From contig NZ_SWAR01000051.1 of NCBI RefSeq assembly GCF_006386545.1, positions 1-38,357 of the forward strand: 38,357 bases of DNA. The letters run 5' to 3'. The position numbers and the translations under genes are program-made. Shown piece by piece: positions 15,752 through 24,204 of this stretch. The notes under the pieces are model-generated. The model saw only the letters and a list, made by a program, of their open reading frames with translations, was not told the DNA's origin and did not search any database. The stretch is from Methylibium rhizosphaerae (GTDB lineage Bacteria; Pseudomonadota; Gammaproteobacteria; Burkholderiales; Burkholderiaceae_C). Position 1 is the first letter of the stretch; each line of letters opens with the position of its first letter.

Positions 15752-17286
15752 CACACACACTCTATGCCAGCGCCCGACTGCATGTCGCCATCGCGGTGTC
15801 GATCGTGACGATCGTCACTCGCTGCGCCGCGCTGCGCGTCGGTGCGCCACCGAAGGCGCAGGGTTGCGCCGGCACCGGGCCGGCTTTGGAGATCGAGCTC
15901 GGCGCCCATCAGCTGGGCCTGCTCGTGCATGCCGGTGAGGCCGAAGTGGCCCGGCCGCGGCGCAGCCGTGTCGAAACCCACGCCGTCGTCGGTCACGGCG
16001 AGTTCGACCACCCCGTTGCCCAGGTCCTTCAGGCCGATCTCGACATGCGAAGCCTGCGCATGCCGGTCGACGTTGCGCAGCGCCTCCTCGGCAATGCGAA
16101 AGGCGACCTCGGCCTGTGCGTCGGAAGAGCCCGCGGCCGCTGCGTCGGCGTCGTAGCACACCTCGAGCCCGGTACGCTCCGCGAAGCGCGACACCGCGAC
16201 GCTGAGCGCCGCGCCCAGCCCCAGGTCGCGCACCGCGTTCACCCGCATCTGGCTCACCGCCTCGCGCGCTTCGCGCAGGCCGTCGCGGGCCACCTTCTCG
16301 GCGCGTTCGAGCTCGGCGGCCAGGCGCTGCGGGTCGTGCGCATGCAGCATGCGCAGGGTGCGTACCTCCACCAGCATTTCCATCATCGAATGGGCCAGCG
16401 TGTCGTGCAGGTCGCGTGCCAGCCGCAGCCGCTCGTGCACCACCGCCGCATAGCGGCTGTCGGCCGCCAGGCGTTCCACCTCGCGGGTGCGGGCCTGCAC
16501 GCGCTGCTCGAGCTCCTGCGTCAGGCGGTCGAGCCCGTCGCGTTCCTGGCGCAGCGCACGCAGCAGGCGCGAGAAGGCGCGCCCCAGCACCGCCACCTCG
16601 TCATGGCCGGTGGGGGCGACGATGCCTTCGGCAGTCTGGTTGGCCACCTGCTGCACCTGGGCGGTGAGCCCGCTCAGCCTGCGCGTGAGCCGCCGCGCGA
16701 ACGCCGCGCCGATGAGCGCTGCAACGATGCTCAGCAGGATGGAGATGACGGTGAGCTTTTCCTGCAGCGTGCCGCCGTGTCCTCGCTCCTCGCTCGGCTG
16801 CAACACGGCCACCTGGATGCCCAGGCCGTGCAGCCGCGGCGATGCCTCCGGTGGCGCGGTCACCACCACGATGCGCTGCTGGCCCTCGGCCATCTGCAGC
16901 GACACGCCCGGCATGGTGACCGGCGTGCCGTGGTGGCCGACCGGCCGCTCGTAGAGGATGTTGTGGCGGTCGTCGAGCAGCAGGGCGCGGGCACGCGGGT
17001 CCGGCTTGGCGCGTGCGCGCACCGCATCGATCACCTCGCCGAGCCGGTCCTGCGGCAGCGCCGGGCCCGGCCCGTCGGCCGCCACGATCTGCTCCAGCTC
17101 GGCCGCCAGCTGGGTGGCGAAGCGCATCATCTGCGCGTCGCGCTGCGCCAGCATGCTGTTGACGGCGAAGTCGCCCACGGTCAGCAGCGCCAGCGCAATG
17201 GCCAGCGCCAGCACGACGGCGAACCAGGCGAACGCCGTCGCCAGGCTGCGCCGCGGATCGAGGGCCTGCAGGTATCGGGACATCAT
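15751..17286 (-). CDS. Membrane sensor histidine kinase (NarX/DegS-type HisKA_3)
   Basis: Sensor kinase of 511 aa: TM1 near 18-38, a periplasmic domain of about 140 aa, TM2 near 178-198, HAMP to about 250, a coiled coil, then the HisKA_3 box with the phosphorylated His at 294 (ARDLHDTLAHS). A HATPase follows with the N-box EEALRNVDRHAQ and a GVGFD G-box. The last ~28 residues, rich in Asp, His and Arg, extend beyond the catalytic fold. The partner is almost certainly the divergent response regulator at 17409. Its stop overlaps the antiporter start, linking the signal to oxalate or formate transport; the ligand is unknown. Confidence 0.88.
   Translation of the reverse strand: MMSRYLQALDPRRSLATAFAWFAVVLALAIALALLTVGDFAVNSMLAQRDAQMMRFATQLAAELEQIVAADGPGPALPQDRLGEVIDAVRARAKPDPRARALLLDDRHNILYERPVGHHGTPVTMPGVSLQMAEGQQRIVVVTAPPEASPRLHGLGIQVAVLQPSEERGHGGTLQEKLTVISILLSIVAALIGAAFARRLTRRLSGLTAQVQQVANQTAEGIVAPTGHDEVAVLGRAFSRLLRALRQERDGLDRLTQELEQRVQARTREVERLAADSRYAAVVHERLRLARDLHDTLAHSMMEMLVEVRTLRMLHAHDPQRLAAELERAEKVARDGLREAREAVSQMRVNAVRDLGLGAALSVAVSRFAERTGLEVCYDADAAAAGSSDAQAEVAFRIAEEALRNVDRHAQASHVEIGLKDLGNGVVELAVTDDGVGFDTAAPRPGHFGLTGMHEQAQLMGAELDLQSRPGAGATLRLRWRTDAQRGAASDDRHDRHRDGDMQSGAGIECV
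15805..15818 (-). promoter_or_regulatory. GTGACGATCGTCAC palindrome upstream of oxlT
   Basis: A perfect 14-bp palindrome keeping the TGAC-N4-GTCA half-sites lies in the 3' part of the kinase gene, 54 nt before oxlT. No -10 is evident at the standard spacing, and the codons form a DDRHDRHRD repeat that could create it by chance. Confidence 0.3.
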
Positions 17287-17308
17287 GTTGTGGTTGCCGG
17301 CGATTCAG

Positions 17309-17371
17309 TGACGCCGGTCATCGTCTCCTCGTGACCGGAGTCATTGCGTCCGCCGGTCACTGCCGTATATT
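17309..17371 (+). promoter_or_regulatory. Divergent kinase/response-regulator promoter with two TGAC-N4-GTCA sites
   Basis: TGACGCCGGTCA (17309-17320) lies 23 nt before the kinase ATG, and TGACCGGAGTCA (17332-17343) lies toward the regulator. TATATT at 17366-17371 is a strong -10 whose first base is 22 nt after the second site, close to class II spacing. Transcription start would be near 17378. Confidence 0.55.
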
Positions 17372-17408
17372 GCCCGCGGGGCCGCACTCCGGCCATAGGG
17401 CATGCACG

Positions 17409-18107
17409 ATGAGCAGCGAAAGAGCCGGTTCACAACGCATCCGCGTGTTGATCATCGATGACCAGCCGCTGGTTCGCCGCGGGCTGGTCCTGATGCTTTC
17501 ACTCGAGGCCGACATGGAGGTGATCGGCGAGGCGGGCGACGGCGTCGAAGCGGTCGACATGGCGCGGCGCCTGCGGCCCGACGTGGCGCTCATGGACCTG
17601 CACATGCCGCGCAAGGGCGGCGTTGCCGCCACCCGCGAGATCACTGCTGCGCTGCCGCAAACGCGCGTGCTGGTGCTCACCACCATGGAGACCGAGCAGA
17701 GCGTGTTCGATGCGCTGCGCGCCGGCGCGCTGGCCTACCTGCTGAAGGACGCCACCGAGGCCGAGGTGGTGGAGGGGGTGCGCGCGGTGCACCGCGGGGA
17801 GTCGATGCTCACGCCGCAGATCGCCCGCAAGGTGCTCGACCAGTTCCGCCGGCTTTCCGAGCTGGCGCCCCGGCCGGAGTACAAGCCGGCGTCGAACGAC
17901 GAAGACCACATCGCCGCGCTCAACGAGAAGGAAACCAAGGTGCTGCAGCTCATCGCCGAAGGCAAGAGCAACAAGCAGATCGCCGGGCTGCTGTTCCTGG
18001 CCGAGGGCACGGTGAAGAACTACGTGAGCCGCATCATGGAGAAACTCCACGCCGAAAGCCGCACCGAGCTGGCGGTCATGGCCCTGCGCCAGCGCCGCGT
18101 GAGTTGA
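17409..18107 (+). CDS. NarL/FixJ-family response regulator
   Basis: Two-domain regulator of 232 aa. The receiver domain (about 11-130) has acidic residues DD17-18, the phosphorylated Asp63 (VALMDLHMP), a TT pair near 98 and Lys near 119 (YLLKDA). A LuxR-type HTH (about 167-225) contains LNEKETKVLQLIAEGKSNKQ and GTVKNYVSRIMEKL. The ATG at 17409 gives the normal start; a longer frame from 17331 lacks family support, and no strong ribosome-binding site is visible at either. It is divergent from the histidine kinase gene, its presumed phosphodonor. Targets are not shown by sequence, but the pair sits between oxlT and an OsmC gene. Confidence 0.92.
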   Translation: MSSERAGSQRIRVLIIDDQPLVRRGLVLMLSLEADMEVIGEAGDGVEAVDMARRLRPDVALMDLHMPRKGGVAATREITAALPQTRVLVLTTMETEQSVFDALRAGALAYLLKDATEAEVVEGVRAVHRGESMLTPQIARKVLDQFRRLSELAPRPEYKPASNDEDHIAALNEKETKVLQLIAEGKSNKQIAGLLFLAEGTVKNYVSRIMEKLHAESRTELAVMALRQRRVS

Positions 18108-18145
18108 CCCCTCCACATCGAAGCGACAGAGACAGAGACAGGATC

Positions 18146-18547
18146 ATGACCATCACCGTCAAGCGCGACGTTTCCGCGCGAATGAAACACACGGTTTCCG
18201 TCGGCTCGCACGCCATCGCCGTCGACGAGCCGGTGGCCAACGGGGGAGAAGACCTGGGCCCGACGGCGCACGACCTCTACGACAGTGCGCTGGGCACCTG
18301 CAAGGCGATGACGCTGCTGTGGTACGCGCGGCGCAAGGAGATCCCGCTCGAAGACATCGAGGTGGGCGTGGCCCGCGACGACAGCGAGGAGCGGCAGGGC
18401 CGCTATCGGCTGAAGGTGACGCTCGACCTGCGCGGCCCGCTGTCCGAGGCGCAGCGGCAGGAGCTGCTGCGGGTGGCCGAGAAGTGCCCGGTGCACCGGT
18501 TGATGACACAGGTGACGACCGAGATCGCCACCGAACTCTTGCCGTAG
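18146..18547 (+). CDS. OsmC-family peroxide-reducing protein
   Basis: Small OsmC/Ohr-superfamily protein of 133 aa. The two redox cysteines are Cys52 (ALGTCKAMT) and Cys114 (AEKCPVHR), the pattern of OsmC/YhfA-like thiol peroxidases that reduce organic hydroperoxides or act on related electrophiles. The ATG at 18146 follows AGGA by a few bases; the frame from 18104 overlaps the previous gene's stop and is less likely. It begins 38 nt after the response regulator and may be cotranscribed. It converges on the alpha/beta hydrolase gene with 20 bp between them. A role in oxidative stress is family knowledge; the substrate is unknown. Confidence 0.88.
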   Translation: MTITVKRDVSARMKHTVSVGSHAIAVDEPVANGGEDLGPTAHDLYDSALGTCKAMTLLWYARRKEIPLEDIEVGVARDDSEERQGRYRLKVTLDLRGPLSEAQRQELLRVAEKCPVHRLMTQVTTEIATELLP

Positions 18548-18567
18548 CGGCCAGTCTCCAGGACGGG

Positions 18568-19428
18568 CTACGACGCCTCGGTGCGTTCGATGAACGCGCC
18601 CATCAGCGCGGCACATTCGGCCGCATGGGTCTCCAGCAGGAAGTGCGGGCCGTCGAGGATGTGCGCCTCCATGCGCGGCAGCGCTCGCATCCACGACAGC
18701 GTCTCGGCCAGCTCGAAGAAGACGTCGTGGCGTCCCCACAGCATCAGCGCGGGCGGCTGCCGGTCCTTCAGGTAGCCGGCGATTTCGTCGAACCGGGCCA
18801 CGTGGCTGCGGTAGTCGAGCAGCAGCGCGCGATGCATGTCGAGCCGCCCGGGCAGCGACATGACGCGCCAGTCTTCTTCCCACAAGCGGGGGTCGATGCG
18901 ATCGGCGATGTCCTGCGGCACGCCGCCCACGTACTGATCGCGCGTGCCCTTGAAGCTCAGGTGGCCGGTCGCCCTGGCCTCGTGCTGCGGCGACGGGTCG
19001 GCCCAGTAGGCCCGGGTGTCCGCCCATTGGGGGCCCATGCCGCTTTCATGCGCATTGGCGTTCTGCACGATGAGGCCGCGCACCCTCTGCGGCGCGCGTG
19101 TGGCCAGGTGCAGCGCGACCGGGGCGCCGTAGTCGTGCAGGTAGAGATGGAAGGAGCCGACGCCGAGCTGGCCGAGCAGCACCTCCATCACATCGGCGAA
19201 ACGCGAGAACGAAGTCCGCGAAAGCGGCTCGGAGGCGCCGAAGCCCGGCAGGTCGGGGGCGACCACGAAGCACTGCCGCGCCAGCGGGCCGATCACGTTG
19301 CGGAAGGTGGCCGATGAGCTCGGCAGGCCGTGGATCAGCAGCAGCGCCGGCTTGTTCCGGTCTCCCGCGACGCGGGCGGCCAGGGCCGCCCCTTCGATCT
19401 CGAACTTCACGACTTCAGGCTGCTTCAT
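18568..19428 (-). CDS. Alpha/beta hydrolase with Asp nucleophile (epoxide hydrolase/dehalogenase-like)
   Basis: Soluble alpha/beta-hydrolase of 286 aa. The oxyanion segment LIHGLPSSSATFR is near residue 31 and the nucleophile elbow reads LYLHDYGAPVALH. The nucleophile position is Asp99, as in haloalkane/haloacetate dehalogenases and epoxide hydrolases, rather than the Ser of esterases. The acid is the Asp in WGRHDVFF and the base the His in DGPHFLLE. AAGGAGG lies upstream of the ATG at 19428; the frame continues upstream without family character. The physiological substrate is unknown. It stands alone between a convergent OsmC gene and a divergent binding-protein gene. Confidence 0.83.
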   Translation of the reverse strand: MKQPEVVKFEIEGAALAARVAGDRNKPALLLIHGLPSSSATFRNVIGPLARQCFVVAPDLPGFGASEPLSRTSFSRFADVMEVLLGQLGVGSFHLYLHDYGAPVALHLATRAPQRVRGLIVQNANAHESGMGPQWADTRAYWADPSPQHEARATGHLSFKGTRDQYVGGVPQDIADRIDPRLWEEDWRVMSLPGRLDMHRALLLDYRSHVARFDEIAGYLKDRQPPALMLWGRHDVFFELAETLSWMRALPRMEAHILDGPHFLLETHAAECAALMGAFIERTEAS

Positions 19429-19548
19429 CGCCCGGTCCTCCTTGCGTGTGGAGAAGAGGCTGACGAGCGTAGTGCGCCGCGCAGACCACATTCGGCCCAG
19501 GGTGTCGCGTGAACAAATCCCGCGCGCGGCCGCAGACGCCGCAAAAAG

Positions 19549-19591
19549 CTGACCGCGGTCAAGTGCCGGCCGCCGGGGCCGCCGGGACATT
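19549..19591 (+). promoter_or_regulatory. Promoter with CTGACCGCGGTCAA operator
   Basis: The palindrome at 19549-19562 differs from the oxc operator only in its first base. GACATT (19586-19591) follows after exactly 23 nt, and the binding-protein ATG is 83 nt beyond the palindrome. The layout matches oxc and fds. Confidence 0.6.
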
Positions 19592-19645
19592 GCCCACAGG
19601 ACGGAGCCCCGGCACAAGGTGATGCCCGTCCGAGGAGACAGGCAT

Positions 19646-20758
19646 ATGCGAAAGCTTCCGGCCCTGCTGGGCCTCGTATCGGCCCTGGTGAGCGCCGCGG
19701 GCGCGCAGGACATCGTCATCGGACAGTCGGTGGCCCTGAGCGGGCCCAATGCCGACATCGGGCGCGACATGCGCGACGGCGCACTGGCCGTGTTCGCGAA
19801 GGTCAACGCGGGCAACGGCCTGGGCGGGCGGCAGCTGAAGCTCGTGACGCTCGACAACGCCAACAGCCGTGAGCGCGCGCTGCAGAACACCCAGCAGCTG
19901 CTGGGCGAGCATGGCGCCGTGGCGCTGTTCGGCTACAACTCGGCGACCAACAGCGTGGATGCGCTGCCGCTGGCCGCGCGCAGCAACGTGCTGTTCTTCG
20001 CGCCGTTCAGCGGCTCCACGGTGCTGCGCAGCCATCCGAACGTGTTCACCATCCGCGCCTCCTACCGCGAGGAGGCGCTGAAGATCATCGAGGCGAAGCG
20101 CAGCGTCGGCAGCGAGAAGGCGGTGGTGGTGCACTACGACGACGAGGTCGGCCGCAGCAACTATGAAGCGGTGGCCGCGGCCTATGTCGAGGCCGGCGCC
20201 GCGAAGCCGCCGGGCGTGGCGGTCAAGCGGGGCGCGACGCTGGACGCGGCGGCGCTCGACGCGGTGCTCAGGCATGCGCCGCACTACGCGCTGGTGACCA
20301 CCCAGTACGGCGTGGTGCGCGACCTGCTGAAGGTGGCGGCCGACCGCAACACTCCGGTGTCGCTGGCGGCGCTGTCGTTCGTGAACCCGGACGAGCTGGC
20401 CGAGTCGGTGGGGCCGCTCGCGCGGGGCACGATGGTGTCGCAGGTGATCCCGTCGCCGCGGCAGGCGAACCAGGTGTCGCTGCCGATCGTGCGGGACTGC
20501 GCCGCCGCGCTGCTGGCGCACAACGGCGCCAGGCTGAACTACACCTCGCTGGAGTCCTGCATCGCCGCGCACGCGCTGGTCGCGGCGCTCAAGAAGGCCG
20601 GGCCGCTGCCCACCCGTGAAGGCGTGCTGCAGGCCATGGCCGCGGTGGGGCGCGTGGACCTGGGCGGCTACACGATGCAGTTCTCGCCGGTGCAGCACCA
20701 GGGCAGCCACTGGGTCGAGCTGACCATGCTCTCGCGCGGCAACCAGTTCGTGAAGTAG
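19646..20758 (+). CDS. Orphan ABC-type (Leu/Ile/Val-type) periplasmic binding protein
   Basis: Periplasmic binding protein of about 370 aa with a signal peptide (MRKLPALLGLVSALVSAAGA) and the type I fold typical of branched-chain amino-acid or amide binding proteins. Visible blocks are IVIGQSVALSGPNADIGRDMRDGA, the FGYNSATNSVDALPLA hinge region, and a C-terminal GGYTMQFSPVQHQGSHWVELT. AGGAG lies 8-9 nt before the ATG at 19646. No permease or ATPase genes are in the window, so it either works with a distant transporter or serves as a sensor partner. An island-type operator upstream makes an oxalate-related ligand worth testing. It converges on the MmgE/PrpD gene with 7 bp between stops. Confidence 0.87.
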   Translation: MRKLPALLGLVSALVSAAGAQDIVIGQSVALSGPNADIGRDMRDGALAVFAKVNAGNGLGGRQLKLVTLDNANSRERALQNTQQLLGEHGAVALFGYNSATNSVDALPLAARSNVLFFAPFSGSTVLRSHPNVFTIRASYREEALKIIEAKRSVGSEKAVVVHYDDEVGRSNYEAVAAAYVEAGAAKPPGVAVKRGATLDAAALDAVLRHAPHYALVTTQYGVVRDLLKVAADRNTPVSLAALSFVNPDELAESVGPLARGTMVSQVIPSPRQANQVSLPIVRDCAAALLAHNGARLNYTSLESCIAAHALVAALKKAGPLPTREGVLQAMAAVGRVDLGGYTMQFSPVQHQGSHWVELTMLSRGNQFVK

Positions 20759-20765
20759 GCGCCGT

Positions 20766-22091
20766 TCAGGGCAGCAGGTCGCTGGTGGCCAGGGCCCGGA
20801 TGCGCGCGACGAGCGAGCGCACCTGCGGCTCGCCGATCACCGGCGCGGCCAGCTCGCGCAGCTTGCCTTCCAGCTCTTCGTCGGACAGCGGCAGCTCCGG
20901 GTCGCCCTTGCGATCGTGCTGCAGGTGCTCCAGGCGCCGCCCGTCGCGCAGCACCAGGACCACCCTTGCGCCTCGGCGACCCGGGAAGGCCCGGTCCACC
21001 TCCGGGTCCAGGGTCGCGGTGATGCGCTTCATCAGCGCCCGCGTGGCCGCGTCCTGCAGGCGGGGAGGCTCGAAGGCAGCCAGCCGCACGCTGCCGTGCA
21101 CCATCGCCGTGGCGACCATGTAGTGCAGGCTGAAACGCGCCTGGTCGGCCGTCTGCGGGTCGACGTGCGGCGCGATGTCGAGCGTGGACTGGTAGACGCC
21201 CAGGTGGATGCGCTCGATGTCGCCATGATCGACGCCGTGCAGACGCTGCAGCGCCAGCGCGCCGTCGATGGCCGGGAAGTTGTGGCCGCAGCCGACGTGG
21301 TTCTTGAAGGTGAGCCGGGTGATGTGGAAGTCCCGGCCGAGCGTGCTGCCGGCCGGTGACCAATCAGGCCCGGTGCCCATGGCCTGGCCGAAGCCGGCCT
21401 CGCCCTCCAGGACGTCGAGCGAGCCGCGCAGGCCGCCGGCCGCAAGCTGCGCGGCCAGCACGCCGGCCTCGGCGGCGCGCCCCGCATGCAGCGGCTTGGC
21501 CATGCTTTCGGTGCGAAATGCCTGCTGCAGTCCGGCAGCGAAGGTGGCGGCCAGGGCCAGCGCATGGGCGAACGCCGCCTCTTCCAGGTCGAGCAGGCCG
21601 GCTGCGGCGGCCGCCGCACCGAAGGTGCCCATGGTGCCGGTGTTGTGCCAGTACCTGTAGTGCTCGCGTCCCATCACGACGCCGATGCGGGTGGAGATCT
21701 CGTAGCCCAGCACCACCGCACGCAGGAATTGCGGCCCGGTGGCCCGCCGGGCCTGCGCCACGGCCAGCGCGGCGGCGATGGTGGCCGCGCCCGGGTGGTA
21801 CATCGCCTCGCGAAAACTGTCGTCGAGTTCGGCCGCATGAGCGGCCGTGCCGTTGATCAGCGCGGCGGCCCGCACCGTGGCCTGGCGGCCGCCTGCAAGC
21901 CAGGCGGGGCCGCGGTCGAGCTCTTCGGCCAGCGCGGCTTCGAGTACCTGCACCGCCGGCATGCCCGAGCCCGGGTACAGCGAGGCAAACCAGTCGGTCA
22001 CCGCTCGTTGCGCGCCCTGTGCCACGTGAGGCGCCAGCGGCGCCTGATGCAGTTCGGCGGCAAAGCGCGCGAAGCGTTCGGTCATGAGCAT
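20766..22091 (-). CDS. MmgE/PrpD-family protein
   Basis: About 441 aa, matching the MmgE/PrpD family, whose members include 2-methylcitrate dehydratase, cis-aconitate decarboxylase-like and other (de)hydratases or isomerases. Recognisable blocks are ALINGTAAHAAELDD near residue 100, HPGAATIAAALAVA, TAGTMGTFGAAAAA-like helix, LHAGRAAEAGVLAA, and TFKNHVGCGHNFPAIDGALAL. The ATG at 22091 lies 2 nt after the preceding stop with GGAG upstream; 22085 is an alternative. It is the last gene of the five-gene acyl-CoA operon. The exact reaction cannot be read from sequence; decarboxylation or hydration of a small tricarboxylate or dicarboxylate is family inference. Confidence 0.82.
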   Translation of the reverse strand: MLMTERFARFAAELHQAPLAPHVAQGAQRAVTDWFASLYPGSGMPAVQVLEAALAEELDRGPAWLAGGRQATVRAAALINGTAAHAAELDDSFREAMYHPGAATIAAALAVAQARRATGPQFLRAVVLGYEISTRIGVVMGREHYRYWHNTGTMGTFGAAAAAAGLLDLEEAAFAHALALAATFAAGLQQAFRTESMAKPLHAGRAAEAGVLAAQLAAGGLRGSLDVLEGEAGFGQAMGTGPDWSPAGSTLGRDFHITRLTFKNHVGCGHNFPAIDGALALQRLHGVDHGDIERIHLGVYQSTLDIAPHVDPQTADQARFSLHYMVATAMVHGSVRLAAFEPPRLQDAATRALMKRITATLDPEVDRAFPGRRGARVVLVLRDGRRLEHLQHDRKGDPELPLSDEELEGKLRELAAPVIGEPQVRSLVARIRALATSDLLP

Positions 22092-22092
22092 C

Positions 22093-24150
22093 TCAGTTCT
22101 CCGCCAGCAGCCTGCCCACGTCACCCAGTACGAAACCCGGGCCGCTGCACCGGGCCAGCCAGTCCAGGTCATCGCGCAGCGCGGCGGCGACGCGCTGGCG
22201 TGCCAGGAACACAGGCCCGCCTTCCCAGCGCGGAAAGCCATAGCCGTTGGCCAGCACCACGTCGATGTCGGCGGGCCGACGTGCCACGCCGTCGGCGAGC
22301 AGCAGCGCGGTCTCGTTCATCATCGCGAGCATCGCACGTCGCACGATCTCGTCGTTCGTGAAGCTGCGTGGCGCCAGCCCCTTGTCGGCGCGGCATTGGG
22401 CGATGAGTGCCTGCACGTCGGGGTCGGCCTGCGGCGTGTGGGTGCCTTCGGCATAGCGGTAGTAGCCGGCGCCGGCCTTGCAGCCGAGCCGGCCGGCTTC
22501 GCACAGGCGGTCGGCAATGTGCACGTAGCGCGCCGCCGGGTCGCGCGTGGCGGCCTGCGCCTGGCGCATGCGCCAGGCGATGTCCAGGCCCGACAGGTCG
22601 GCCACGGCGAACGGACCCATCGCGAAGCCGAAGTCCTGCAGCGCCGTGTCCACCTGCAGCGGGCTCGCGCCTTCTTCGAGCATGAACTCGCATTGGCGAC
22701 GATAGGCCGAGAAGACCCGGTTGCCGATGAAGCCGAAGGCATTGCCGGTGACGACCGGCAGCTTGTTCATGCGCCGCGCCAGCGCGACGCCGGTGGCCAG
22801 TGCGCCGGGCGACGAGGCGCGCCCGCGCACCACCTCCACCAGGCGCATCACCTGGGCCGGGCTGAAGAAGTGCAGGCCGATCACGTCCTGCGGTCGCCGG
22901 GTGGCGGAGGCGATCGCGTCCAGGTCGAGGTATGAGGTGTTGGAGGCCAGCACCGCCCCAGGCCGGGCCTGCGTTTCGACGCGCCGGAAGACCTGCTGCT
23001 TCACGGCCAGTTCCTCGAATACCGCCTCGATCACGACGTCGGCCTCACCCAGGGCTGCCCAGTCGAGGGAGGCATGCAGGCGGGCGTCCCGACCCGCAGC
23101 GTCGGCGGCCGAAAGCCTGCCGCTTCGCACGCGAGACGCATGGTGCTCGCGGATGCGCGAGGCGCCGCGGTCCAGGGCGGCGCCGTCCTGCTCGAGCAGC
23201 AGCACGTCGCAGCCGGCATCGAGGGCCGTGATCGCGATGCCGCAGCCCATGGTGCCGGCACCGACCACGGCCACCCGTTGCGGCGCCCGTGCCGAGGTGC
23301 CGTCCAGCGACGGGTGCCGGGCGCTGTCGCGCTCGGCGAAGAACAGGTGACGCAGGGCCGCCGCTTCGCGCGAGACGCGCAGCCGCTCGAACAGGGTGCG
23401 CTCGGCGGCAAGCCCCTCGTCGATCGGCAGGTGTGCCGCGGCGCTGATCGCATCGATCGCAGCCTGCACCGCCGGCCTGCCCCTGCCCGCCTTGAGCGCT
23501 GCCTCTGCGGCATGTGCCACCGCCGCAGTTTCGACCTGCGGCACCGGCCGGTCGCGAAGACGTGGCCTGTCGCCGGCCAGGGCCATGGCCCGTGCATGCG
23601 CCACTGCGGCGGTTCGCAGGTCGCCGGGCTCGATGGCATCGACCAGGCCGGCGTCCAGCGCCGCGGCGGCCGGCATGCGCTGCGCGCCGCAGATCATGCC
23701 GATCGCACGGGGAATGCCCACGATGCGCGGCAGCCGCTGCGTGCCGCCGGCTCCTGGAATCACACCCAGCGATACCTCGGGCAGCCCCACCACCGTGCCG
23801 GGCGCGGCCATGCGTGCATCGCACGCCAGCGCGAGCTCGAAGCCGCCGCCCAGCGCCGCGCCGTGCAGGGCGGCCACGACCGGCTTGCCGCAGCCTTCGA
23901 CGGCGGCAATCACGGCCGGCAGCTGCGGCTCCTGCAGCGGCGTGTCGAATTCACGCAGGTCGGCCCCGGCGATGAAGCCCGGGCCCGCGCCGATGAGCAC
24001 CGCGCCACGCAGCGTGTGGTCTCGGCGCAGCGTCTCCATGGCGTCGAGCAGGCCGCCGCGTACCGCGGCCGAGCCTGCATTGACCGGAGGGTTGTCGATC
24101 ACCACGACGGCAATGTCACCGTCGCGCTCCAGGCGCACCCGTGCATTCAT
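22093..24150 (-). CDS. Bifunctional enoyl-CoA hydratase / 3-hydroxyacyl-CoA dehydrogenase
   Basis: FadB/FadJ-type fusion of about 685 aa. The N-terminal crotonase domain (about 1-190) keeps both hydratase glutamates, in GGGFELALACD and GLPEVSLGVIPGAGG, so it should hydrate enoyl-CoA. A Rossmann domain starts near 288 (VAVVGAGTMGCGIA), with the dehydrogenase catalytic His in GLHFFSP and the GNAFGFIGNRV segment, then a C-terminal dimerisation domain repeated in the usual way. The ATG at 24150 has GAAGG 7 nt upstream. It lies 54 nt downstream of the ligase and 1 nt before the MmgE/PrpD start, in a single operon. It carries out two consecutive steps of beta-oxidation; the acyl chain is not specified. 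Confidence 0.9.
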   Translation of the reverse strand: MNARVRLERDGDIAVVVIDNPPVNAGSAAVRGGLLDAMETLRRDHTLRGAVLIGAGPGFIAGADLREFDTPLQEPQLPAVIAAVEGCGKPVVAALHGAALGGGFELALACDARMAAPGTVVGLPEVSLGVIPGAGGTQRLPRIVGIPRAIGMICGAQRMPAAAALDAGLVDAIEPGDLRTAAVAHARAMALAGDRPRLRDRPVPQVETAAVAHAAEAALKAGRGRPAVQAAIDAISAAAHLPIDEGLAAERTLFERLRVSREAAALRHLFFAERDSARHPSLDGTSARAPQRVAVVGAGTMGCGIAITALDAGCDVLLLEQDGAALDRGASRIREHHASRVRSGRLSAADAAGRDARLHASLDWAALGEADVVIEAVFEELAVKQQVFRRVETQARPGAVLASNTSYLDLDAIASATRRPQDVIGLHFFSPAQVMRLVEVVRGRASSPGALATGVALARRMNKLPVVTGNAFGFIGNRVFSAYRRQCEFMLEEGASPLQVDTALQDFGFAMGPFAVADLSGLDIAWRMRQAQAATRDPAARYVHIADRLCEAGRLGCKAGAGYYRYAEGTHTPQADPDVQALIAQCRADKGLAPRSFTNDEIVRRAMLAMMNETALLLADGVARRPADIDVVLANGYGFPRWEGGPVFLARQRVAAALRDDLDWLARCSGPGFVLGDVGRLLAEN

Positions 24151-24204
24151 GGCCGTACCTTCATGAAACGGACTCAACAGCTTTTACCGCGGAGACGGGG
24201 TGGT

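Noticed and set aside
15805-15818. GTGACGATCGTCAC as a proven member of the palindrome regulon
   Set aside because: It lies in coding sequence, lacks the outer TT/AA bases and the spaced -10, and falls in a codon repeat, so chance is likely; kept only as a low-confidence site.
24178-24204. TTTACCGCGGAGACGGGG stretch resembling an arm of element A
   Set aside because: Only about 15 bases match and no second arm follows; it may be a remnant but is too short to claim.
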